Of a stretch of DNA of 5,180 nt, positions 1-5,171 are shown piece by piece. Source of the DNA: Ruminococcus sp. (GTDB taxonomy: Bacteria; Bacillota; Clostridia; Oscillospirales; Ruminococcaceae); the NCBI GenBank assembly GCA_029063695.1, contig JAIDNR010000061.1:1-5180 (forward strand), read 5' to 3'. The notes under the pieces are model-generated. The model did no database searches, was not told the DNA's origin, and was given only the letters and a program-made list of their open reading frames with translations. The position numbers and the translations under genes were made by a program. The stretch's first letter is position 1, and every line of letters begins with the position of its first letter.

Positions 1-34
1 ATACATAACATTATATAAAATATTAAATGTCAAG

Positions 35-70
35 AAAAAGCAGTTTCCTGAAATCGGAAACTGCTTTTTT
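35..70 (-). terminator. Strong intrinsic terminator after the GH26 gene, symmetric and probably bidirectional
   Basis: A perfect 14-bp inverted repeat (35-48 pairing with 56-69, stem core GCAGTTTCC/GGAAACTGC) encloses a 7-base loop. Read on the minus strand it lies about 32 bases after the stop codon of the GH26 gene and ends in a run of five T followed by CTT. Read on the plus strand it ends in six T (65-70). It should therefore stop transcription from both sides, so a convergent plus-strand gene may end just left of the window. Positions 1-34 show only AT-rich sequence with no recognisable feature. Confidence 0.9.
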
Positions 71-101
71 ACTATCCATTTTTTATATATTCAGTCTGCA
101 A

Positions 102-2435
102 TTATTCGCTTAATAATGCATTATACTGCTCCATAGTAACAGGAAGGTCAGTCTGCTTAATCTTTTTAGCTTCAATAAGCTGAAGTGCTACAGCATCAGC
201 ACCTGTTACGCCGTCACCTTTATTTACAATGTCAGCATTTGCTTTTCCCTGTTCGCTGAGAGCGTATTCGTCGGGATTACCCATATGCTGAATGATAGCT
301 GTTGCATCAGCAATATCAACAGAACCGTCCTCATTTGCATCGCCGATAAGTGTAGCTTCAATATTTACGCCGCCTGTTGTAGTTGTTGAAGAAGAAGATT
401 CCTTTTTAATATATGCAGAAACAATCTTTACACCATCAGTTGAAGCTGCCTTACCATTCTCCTGAGCATACCATACCTGACCCTCATATACAGTAGCTTT
501 GCCGAGTTCAGCCTTGATTTTATTGATAAGTGCTTCATCTTCAATAACTTCTGTACCGAGTGAGCAGTTAAAGAAATTATCAAGTACATTAATCTTTACA
601 GAACCGCTTGCCTTAGCTTCCCACTGTATATTAGCCCAGTAATATTCGCCATCAAGCTCAACAGTAACACCAAGTCCGCCGTTAGCATATTCAATGCCCT
701 TTGGAAGTTCAACATCAATATAGAAATCCTTTGTAGCTTCAGGAAGAGTTATAGCAAAACTCTTTTTAGTCTTATCATAAACAACCTTGCCATAGTCCTT
801 AGTCGGGTCTGCCTCTGTAGTAACCGTAGTTGTTGTCTTAGCAGGGTCAGCAGTAGTTTTTGTAGTTGTCTCAGCAGGATTCGGCTTAGGAGTTTCCTTT
901 GTATAAAGGTCTTCCGGAAGTTCATCAAGAGTAACACAGTATTCGCTCTGATACATTGCAACAGTATCTTCTTTTGTATTAAATCTTGGGTCTGATACAA
1001 AGTTAATATCAGGTGAACCGCCGTCATACCATGTCATGAAATATAACCAGCCTGCTTTTTCCGAAGTAATGTTATCTACCGTTGAGAAACTGTCATTTTC
1101 AGCCATAGCGACCATTTTTTTGCTGTCGTATCTTTCCATAATACCATAGAAAGTTGAACTTATTGCACTGTCATTGTGCTTTACTACAGCACTTCCTGTA
1201 GACCAGTCTGTGCAGTTGTATTTATCATAGCCGATAATATCAACATATTCATCACCCGGATACCAGTCCTGAGAATATTCATAGTTATAGCTGTTCCATA
1301 CCCAGATAAGGTTATGACAACCAAAGTCTTCTGTAAGTACCTTATATGTGAATTTCCATAATTCCTTGTAAGCCTCGGAACCCTCTCTGCCCCACCAGAA
1401 CCATGAACCTGTTTCACCGCCGCTGCCTTCAGCTTCGTGAAGCGGTCTCCACATTACCGGAATGCCTTCAGCTTCAAGTTTCTTAAACTCTTTTGCAAGA
1501 ACTTCAAGAGCATCAAGATAGTATTTATTTTCTTTCGTACCCTCAACTACAGCCTTTGAAGGTGAGAAGTCTGTATACTGGCTGTATGTTGTCTGGTCAA
1601 AAGGAAGAGAAGTGCCGAGTGTATAATTTTCAAAGTCATTCGGAACATTTAAATGGAAAGAAGCTGTAGCAATACCATTCTTGTTCTTTACCCAGTCAAT
1701 TAAACGGTCAGTTGAACCGTCATCATTCTGTCCGAAAAGAACACAACATCTGTTGCCGTAGTCGAAACCTCTGATAGCAGGATAATGACCTGTCAAATCT
1801 TTGAGATATTCAAACTCCTGTTCATAGTCGTGAGGTCCGTACTGATAGATTTCCTGCTGACCTGAAATAATGCCGTTTCCATAAACGCTTGCAAGATATG
1901 ACATCAATGCTCTTGTCTCGTCAGTTGCATTAACATCACAGCAGGTTGTCTGAGTTGCTTTGATGGGTGAAAGTTCAGCAGGTGAAACAGCAAGATAGTC
2001 GAATTTACTCCAGCCCCATGACTTGCTTATAGTAACCGTATTTTTGCCCTCATTCAGCTTGACAGTCATGGAAACAGGCTCAAAACCTGTGCTTTCGGGA
2101 ATACTAATCTGACCCTGGTCAACATCATTGATAGCAAGAGTCTGGATTTTATCTCCACCCACACCCTGAGCATAAATTGTTAAGGTATACATACCTGTTG
2201 ACGGTACATCAACGTCAAGGCTTATAGTGCCGTCATTCTGCATATAAGCAACTTTTCCGCCGCTTGCAGATGCAACATCCAGAGATGCAACTGTTCCTGT
2301 AAAGTCACCATTCTCAAACTCATACGTTGTTAATTCAGCTGCAACAACATCTGAAATGCTGACAGCAGTGCCATTAAGTACCATAGCAGCAGCCATAACA
2401 GCAGCTCCTGCCTTTTTCATAAATTTTGAATACAT
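102..2435 (-). CDS. Secreted dockerin-bearing GH26 glycoside hydrolase (probable endo-beta-1,4-mannanase) with CBM35
   Basis: Secreted enzyme predicted to cleave beta-1,4-mannan backbones and to assemble into a cellulosome. Residues 1-33 are a signal peptide (KK at 7-8, hydrophobic stretch, likely cleavage after VAA33). Residues 34-153 look like a CBM35: YEFENG near the start and SWGW (139-142) then DYL near the end, as in mannanase-linked CBM35s. Residues ~160-506 are the GH26 domain: WRPLHE places the acid/base at E334, GSWFWWG (343-349) is the family hallmark, IGYD (401-404) is conserved, and MAEND places the nucleophile at E446. A Pro/Thr linker (~514-545) leads to an unassigned beta-rich module (~546-678), then a Ser/Thr linker (679-687). 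The dockerin (~695-757) has Ca-loop positions D699, N701, D703, S705, D707 and D710 in repeat 1. The ATG has GGAGGG seven bases upstream. GH26 also includes lichenases and mannobiohydrolases; CBM35 favours mannanase. The gene is monocistronic. Confidence 0.93.
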   Translation of the reverse strand: MYSKFMKKAGAAVMAAAMVLNGTAVSISDVVAAELTTYEFENGDFTGTVASLDVASASGGKVAYMQNDGTISLDVDVPSTGMYTLTIYAQGVGGDKIQTLAINDVDQGQISIPESTGFEPVSMTVKLNEGKNTVTISKSWGWSKFDYLAVSPAELSPIKATQTTCCDVNATDETRALMSYLASVYGNGIISGQQEIYQYGPHDYEQEFEYLKDLTGHYPAIRGFDYGNRCCVLFGQNDDGSTDRLIDWVKNKNGIATASFHLNVPNDFENYTLGTSLPFDQTTYSQYTDFSPSKAVVEGTKENKYYLDALEVLAKEFKKLEAEGIPVMWRPLHEAEGSGGETGSWFWWGREGSEAYKELWKFTYKVLTEDFGCHNLIWVWNSYNYEYSQDWYPGDEYVDIIGYDKYNCTDWSTGSAVVKHNDSAISSTFYGIMERYDSKKMVAMAENDSFSTVDNITSEKAGWLYFMTWYDGGSPDINFVSDPRFNTKEDTVAMYQSEYCVTLDELPEDLYTKETPKPNPAETTTKTTADPAKTTTTVTTEADPTKDYGKVVYDKTKKSFAITLPEATKDFYIDVELPKGIEYANGGLGVTVELDGEYYWANIQWEAKASGSVKINVLDNFFNCSLGTEVIEDEALINKIKAELGKATVYEGQVWYAQENGKAASTDGVKIVSAYIKKESSSSTTTTGGVNIEATLIGDANEDGSVDIADATAIIQHMGNPDEYALSEQGKANADIVNKGDGVTGADAVALQLIEAKKIKQTDLPVTMEQYNALLSE

Positions 2436-2442
2436 TTTAAAT

Positions 2443-2448
2443 CCCTCC
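2443..2448 (-). promoter_or_regulatory. Ribosome binding site of the GH26 gene
   Basis: On the minus strand GGAGGG stands seven bases before the ATG at 2433-2435. This near-perfect Shine-Dalgarno sequence fixes the start at the first Met rather than the in-frame Met6, and keeps the full signal peptide. Confidence 0.85.
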
Positions 2449-2452
2449 GTTG

Positions 2453-2485
2453 CATACTTTTAAAAAAGTATGATATTTATACTTT
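2453..2485. promoter_or_regulatory. Three alternating half-sites (ATACTTT / AAAGTAT / ATACTTT) in the GH26 leader, candidate operator
   Basis: The 7-base word ATACTTT occurs at 2454-2460, inverted at 2465-2471 and again direct at 2479-2485. The first pair forms a nearly continuous palindrome, a 9-bp arm at 2453-2461 and 2464-2472 around two A. The second pair (2465-2471 and 2479-2485) is a 7-bp inverted repeat around a 7-base spacer. The block lies between the -10 box and the RBS, covering the predicted start of transcription (about 2480). It could be an operator for a dimeric repressor or an RNA hairpin in the leader. The words are AT-only apart from one C/G, so chance is not excluded. Confidence 0.45.
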
Positions 2486-2486
2486 A

Positions 2487-2515
2487 ATTATAGCGTGTTT
2501 TTTTAAAAAAATCAA
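2487..2515 (-). promoter_or_regulatory. Sigma-A promoter of the GH26 gene
   Basis: On the minus strand TTGATT (2510-2515) and a perfect TATAAT (2487-2492) are separated by exactly 17 bases. The start of transcription is expected near 2480, giving a leader of about 45 bases before the ATG. Only the second half of the -35 box departs from consensus (TTGATT versus TTGACA). Confidence 0.8.
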
Positions 2516-2541
2516 GTTATTCCTAATTTTTTTATATCTGT

Positions 2542-2555
2542 TACAAAATTTTGTA
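2542..2555. repeat. 14-bp perfect palindrome upstream of the GH26 promoter
   Basis: TACAAAA followed directly by its complement TTTTGTA forms a perfect 14-bp palindrome centred about 33 bases upstream of the -35 box. This is a plausible place for an activator site. The rest of the 201-base gap between the lipoprotein and GH26 genes is very AT-rich. It holds an imperfect 10-bp inverted repeat (2593-2602 with 2631-2640, one mismatch, 28-base loop) beside the lipoprotein stop codon. I see no convincing terminator for the upstream operon. Confidence 0.35.
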
Positions 2556-2636
2556 TATATGAACAAAAACAAAATCTGTTTTTTGACATATAAGTAAAAC
2601 TTTAATTAAATATCACTTAAATCATCGCTTAAACTT

Positions 2637-3224
2637 TTACACAAAAGCCCCCAGAACTTTTCCGTCCGATACACGCATTATAACATAAGGAGACATAGCA
2701 GGAGTATCAACTCCCCTGCCGTCCTCTGTTATTCCAGACGGCGGATTAGGCATAACCCAACAGGCATCATATTTATCAAAAAATGCTACTGAATACGGCT
2801 CACCTGTTCTCTGATATTTTACTTTCTCTCCGTCTATTTCAACAAACTCAGATTCTGTTCTTTCTATCCAGTCCGACACTCCCAATTCAATTAAAACTGC
2901 TCTTGCTTTTTCTATAGCATCTTCCTCCGAAGTAATTTCGCCTAATACTCTTTCAGACAGCATTTCTGCTTTGCTTATCATAATATCAATAGTATCTTCA
3001 AAACTGCTATGAAGTTCATTAAACTCAATATCCCTCAGCAATTGTCTTTCAGCCGATTCATCAGATTCAGCTGACGGAATGCAGGTTGTGGAAGTTGAAA
3101 TTGAAGTTTCAGTTATTACAATTTCTTCCGTCTGACTGAAAGATATTTCACTTTCGGACGTTTCAGCACAGGAAGTTCCCATTATAAAGAATACAAGTGA
3201 TAATAAAATAATTTTCCCTTTCAC
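2637..3224 (-). CDS. Small secreted lipoprotein of unknown function, GTG start
   Basis: A 195-residue protein with a lipoprotein signal: KGK at 2-4, a hydrophobic stretch 5-15, then GTSC with the lipidated cysteine at C19. The -3 position is Gly, not the usual Leu/Val/Ile, so the lipobox is imperfect. Residues 20-60 are a Ser/Thr/Glu-rich tether, and 60-100 are probably helical. Residues 98-195 look like one alpha/beta domain: a helix (EEDAIEKARAVLIELG), then GEPYSVAFFD, WVMPNPP and a final YVIMRVSDGKVLGAF strand pair. That order recalls PepSY-like or NTF2-fold immunity-like domains, but I cannot assign it. It would sit on the outer face of the membrane. The start is GTG with GAGG six bases before it; the only nearby in-frame ATG (3234-3236) is cut off by a TGA. 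The start lies 8 bases after the stop of the upstream gene, so the gene is probably translationally coupled and last in the operon. Confidence 0.8.
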   Translation of the reverse strand: MKGKIILLSLVFFIMGTSCAETSESEISFSQTEEIVITETSISTSTTCIPSAESDESAERQLLRDIEFNELHSSFEDTIDIMISKAEMLSERVLGEITSEEDAIEKARAVLIELGVSDWIERTESEFVEIDGEKVKYQRTGEPYSVAFFDKYDACWVMPNPPSGITEDGRGVDTPAMSPYVIMRVSDGKVLGAFV

Positions 3225-3232
3225 TCAACACC

Positions 3233-3520
3233 TCATATCACCTTGACAAAAAACTGTCTGCTCTCCGATTCATTGCGTTCACAGAAATAAATCCTCTGAT
3301 GTTTGCCCAGCAGAAGTTTTCCGCCTGCAATTATTACAGTTTCAGAAGTATTCGCCTTTACATCTGCATCGCATTTTATCATTATTGACGCTGTTGTATG
3401 CGGACAGAATACCACACATATTCCGTCATATACTCCGCTTTCCGATACTGCCTCAGATACTTCCGATGTTATATCAGTCAAGCCGCTGCAATTTGTCTGT
3501 AAATCAAATTTAAACAACAT
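3233..3520 (-). CDS. Short divergent YjbQ (UPF0047) family protein lacking the central segment
   Basis: The N-terminal half matches the YjbQ family (linked to thiamine-phosphate synthase activity) clearly: DITSEVSEAV, SGVYDGICVVFCPHTTAS with H41, then the end GGKLLLGKHQRIYFCE and a final FVKVI. The protein has only 95 residues, whereas the family is usually about 130-140. The missing part is central, between DADVKANT (51-58) and SETVIIAGG (59-67). There the family normally has the aspartate-rich helix, the H-x-E-G-N motif and the A-H-I-K-x-x-L-x-G stretch. Conserved positions around it have also changed: INENAD reads IKCDAD, LGTWQGIY reads LGKHQRIY, and the FDGPR tail is RNESES. The reading frame is intact, so this is a shortened variant and not a frameshifted one. 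Catalytic activity is doubtful. The ATG follows the nth stop by 3 bases and its nearest AGG is 13 bases away, which suggests coupled reinitiation. Confidence 0.8.
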   Translation of the reverse strand: MLFKFDLQTNCSGLTDITSEVSEAVSESGVYDGICVVFCPHTTASIMIKCDADVKANTSETVIIAGGKLLLGKHQRIYFCERNESESRQFFVKVI

Positions 3521-3523
3521 AAA

Positions 3524-4171
3524 TCAATCACTGCCTTTCTGCATATCAGCATAATATCTGCAAAAATAATTTAAAGAGCATTCCTTACATTTCGGACTTC
3601 TTGCCCTGCATATATCCCTGCCAAACTGCACAGTCTGATGACAGAAATGACTTGATATTTCGGGCGGAAGAAGTTTTTTCAAATCCTTTTCAACTTTTGC
3701 AGGCTCTTTGTTTTCAGTCAAACCAAGTCTGCCCGTAATCCTGATACAATGGGTATCGGTAACAACAGCAGGTTTTTTATAAATATCACCCATAACGAGA
3801 TTAGCTGTCTTTCTTCCTATTCCATGAAGTTTAAGCAGGTCGTCCATATTGTCGGGAAGTTCACCGCCGAAATCCTCAAGAATCTGCCTTGCCATTTCTT
3901 TCAGACTTCTTGCTTTGGTATGATAAAATCCGCAAGGCTTAACGTCCTGCTCCAGTTCTTCAATATCAGCATCTGCAAATGACTGCAAATCAGGATATTT
4001 CACAAAAAGAGTTTTTGTTACAATATTTACCCTTGCATCTGTACACTGTGCCGCAAGACGTGCCGCAAACATCAGTTCATACGGTTTGTCGTATGTAAGT
4101 GTACAGTCAATATCGGGATATATCTTTTCAAGTTCTTCAATTGCAAGATTTGCGACTTCCTGTTTAGTCAT
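3524..4171 (-). CDS. nth: Endonuclease III (DNA glycosylase / AP lyase)
   Basis: Base-excision repair enzyme that removes oxidised pyrimidines from DNA and cleaves the abasic strand. At 215 residues it has the normal family length, and it lines up with E. coli Nth almost residue for residue. The helix-hairpin-helix is LHGIGRKTAN (115-124) with catalytic K121, and VTDTHC contains catalytic D139. The C-terminal 4Fe-4S cluster ligands C188, C195, C198 and C204 follow the C-x6-C-x2-C-x5-C pattern. The early segment LMFAARLAAQCTDARVN replaces the familiar LLSAQATD region. The ATG has AAGGAG eight bases upstream and overlaps the TGA of the preceding membrane-protein gene (ATGA), so the two are translationally coupled. 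No key residue is missing; the protein should be active in the cytoplasm. Confidence 0.96.
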   Translation of the reverse strand: MTKQEVANLAIEELEKIYPDIDCTLTYDKPYELMFAARLAAQCTDARVNIVTKTLFVKYPDLQSFADADIEELEQDVKPCGFYHTKARSLKEMARQILEDFGGELPDNMDDLLKLHGIGRKTANLVMGDIYKKPAVVTDTHCIRITGRLGLTENKEPAKVEKDLKKLLPPEISSHFCHQTVQFGRDICRARSPKCKECSLNYFCRYYADMQKGSD

Positions 4172-4533
4172 TGTTTATTCTCCTTATTCTCAAAATATTT
4201 CTTTTTTTCAAGTATTCTGTCATATACCTTGTACATCTTCTGCACTGTATTTTCAAGGAAATAATAATGCTTTATGTAAAATGCCAGCAGGACAAGTATA
4301 ATTGTAACAAGCAGCAATAATGCAAAGTTACCCGAAAAAATCAATGCACATATAAAGATTGAAAGTACTGTTGCAAACATCATTGTAACAAGAAAATGTA
4401 CTATTCTTTCATGCTGCATAAATGCAATTTTATCTTTATGTTCAACGAGAAGTCTCTCAATATCATTCAGTGAATCACAGTTATCCAGCCGCTGTTCAGT
4501 TTCATTCATGTAATTTGTAAGGTACTCCGTCAT
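4168..4533 (-). CDS. Small two-helix membrane protein of unknown function
   Basis: The 121-residue protein starts at the ATG (4531-4533), which has GGAG nine bases upstream (4543-4546). A longer version would begin at a TTG at 4546-4548, but that codon overlaps the RBS itself and lies only about 3 bases after the predicted transcription start, so the ATG is preferred. Residues ~1-44 are hydrophilic and probably helical, with charged heptad-like wording (NETEQRLDNCDSLNDIERLL). Two hydrophobic helices (~45-67 and ~70-88) are joined by a tight SGN turn. The tail from ~89 is Lys/Glu-rich and looks like a coiled coil. Both ends are probably cytoplasmic. It is the first gene of the operon and overlaps nth by 4 bases. 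I do not recognise a family; similar small proteins are common before nth-type genes only by general operon packing, so no DNA-repair role is implied. Confidence 0.82.
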   Translation of the reverse strand: MTEYLTNYMNETEQRLDNCDSLNDIERLLVEHKDKIAFMQHERIVHFLVTMMFATVLSIFICALIFSGNFALLLLVTIILVLLAFYIKHYYFLENTVQKMYKVYDRILEKKKYFENKENKQ

Positions 4534-4557
4534 ATTATCACGCTCCAACTAATCTAA

Positions 4558-4586
4558 ATTATACATCACTTTACCGAAAAAGTCAA
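4558..4586 (-). promoter_or_regulatory. Sigma-A promoter of the membrane protein-nth-yjbQ-lipoprotein operon
   Basis: On the minus strand TTGACT (4581-4586) and a perfect TATAAT (4558-4563) are separated by exactly 17 bases. Transcription should start near 4551, giving an unusually short leader of about 18 bases that barely holds the GGAG RBS. No other good promoter is visible inside the operon. Confidence 0.85.
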
Positions 4587-4606
4587 CAAAAATTATTATA
4601 TATCAA

Positions 4607-4635
4607 TTGACTTTTTTTAGGAAACATGATATAAT
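4607..4635 (+). promoter_or_regulatory. Sigma-A promoter of the 134-residue protein gene
   Basis: TTGACT (4607-4612) and TATAAT (4630-4635) are separated by 17 bases, with GGGAGG (4653-4658) seven bases before the ATG at 4666. The -35 hexamer is identical to that of the divergent operon promoter, and the two -35 boxes face away from each other across 20 bases of AT-rich DNA. A shared regulator or mutual supercoiling coupling is possible. Confidence 0.87.
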
Positions 4636-4665
4636 AAAACAAATTAAAATTCGGGAGGTTTTATT

Positions 4666-5070
4666 ATGGACAACGCTGATTTCCAGTCATATTGTGAAGA
4701 TGCTGTAAAACTGGCATCGCAGTTTGGAAAAAATTTTTCTTACAGTTCCGCAGATATTGCAGATATGGACGAAATTCTTGAAACAATACATAATGATTAT
4801 GAAAATAAAAAAATTTCAGAGCAGAATGCTGAAAAAATCGCAGTTTTATTCGGAATATATCTCGGACAGGTTATGCTTGACAGCAGTCTTTCGGAATACG
4901 GTTACAACTGGGCTATAGAAAATTCAGAGCCGTATCTTGTGAAAAATTCCGACAATCAGATGTTTCCGATTACTAAGACATGGAAAATGATTGTCAACGG
5001 TATCGAAGACAGTGTAAAATCATTTTATGATGTTGGTATTGCTATTGCCAGCGGAAAATTTAAAAAGTAA
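4666..5070 (+). CDS. Uncharacterised 134-residue cytoplasmic protein
   Basis: A soluble acidic protein with no signal peptide or membrane segment. Residues 1-60 look helical (DFQSYCEDAVKLASQFG, then DMDEILETIHNDYEN). Residues 61-70 read LFGIYLGQVM, followed by YGYNWAIEN, a short turn, QMFPITKTW and a final helix NGIEDSVKSFYDVGIAI. The pattern of an FGxYLG helix, a W-containing strand, a FP strand and an NGxxDSxxxFY helix recalls small Firmicute proteins of unknown function, some loosely like DUF3806 or bacterial immunity proteins. This is an impression, not an assignment. The gene has its own strong promoter and RBS (GGGAGG, seven bases before ATG) and is transcribed away from the nth operon. 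The next gene may share its promoter type and possibly its ancestry. Confidence 0.82.
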   Translation: MDNADFQSYCEDAVKLASQFGKNFSYSSADIADMDEILETIHNDYENKKISEQNAEKIAVLFGIYLGQVMLDSSLSEYGYNWAIENSEPYLVKNSDNQMFPITKTWKMIVNGIEDSVKSFYDVGIAIASGKFKK

Positions 5071-5072
5071 TT

Positions 5073-5112
5073 TATATTCAAGGTTTTGATTTCAACAGGG
5101 GAATATATTTTT
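5073..5112 (+). terminator. Possible weak terminator after the 134-residue protein gene
   Basis: Just after the stop codon TATATTC (5073-5079) can pair with GAATATA (5101-5107) across a 21-base loop, and five T follow (5108-5112). The stem is mostly A/T with a large loop, so termination would be inefficient; read-through into the next gene is possible. Confidence 0.25.
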
Positions 5113-5131
5113 AAAAACTCTTATATATCAA

Positions 5132-5159
5132 TTACTTTTTTCAGAAAATATTATAAAAT
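5132..5159 (+). promoter_or_regulatory. Probable promoter of the gene at the right edge
   Basis: TTACTT (5132-5137) and TAAAAT (5154-5159) are 16 bases apart. The surrounding segment (from 5121) resembles the promoter segment before the 134-residue gene: both share TTATATATCAATT, then AC, a T-run, AG and an A-rich stretch leading to the -10. It is weaker in both hexamers than that promoter. Confidence 0.45.
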
Positions 5160-5171
5160 CGGGGTAAAAAT

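Noticed and set aside
780..900. Imperfect repeats in DNA encoding the Thr-rich linker
   Set aside because: These are degenerate codon repeats of a low-complexity Pro/Thr linker, normal in cellulosomal enzymes, not a mobile or regulatory repeat.
749..1027. Open frame of 92 codons on the minus strand inside the GH26 gene
   Set aside because: It lies fully within the real gene in another frame, is dominated by Leu/Arg/Gln from the Thr-rich linker read out of frame, and has no RBS.
1176..1417. Two overlapping open frames (plus and minus) inside the GH26 catalytic region
   Set aside because: Both are out-of-frame readings of the conserved GH26 sequence, with no RBS or recognisable domain.
2564..2585. 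Small hairpin CAAAAAC / GTTTTTTG as terminator of the nth operon
   Set aside because: The stem is short, nearly all A/T and has a bulge; it is far too weak to call.
2583..2611. Plus-strand promoter-like TTGACA with a weak TTAAAT 17 bases on
   Set aside because: The -35 is perfect but the -10 is poor, and it points antisense into the lipoprotein gene with no plus-strand gene downstream; most likely chance in AT-rich DNA.
3303..3554. 83-codon plus-strand frame opposite the yjbQ gene
   Set aside because: It is antisense to a recognisable YjbQ protein, has no promoter or RBS and no protein-like features.
3749..4301. Plus-strand open frames opposite nth and the membrane protein gene
   Set aside because: The opposite strand encodes endonuclease III with all catalytic and Fe-S residues, so these are shadows.
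4546..4548. TTG start giving a 126-residue form of the membrane protein
   Set aside because: The TTG overlaps the GGAG that serves the ATG at 4531-4533 and lies about 3 bases from the predicted transcription start, so it would have no RBS of its own.
4724..4918. 64-codon plus-strand frame inside the 134-residue gene
   Set aside because: It is a second frame of a gene with a clear promoter, RBS and start; it lacks its own RBS.
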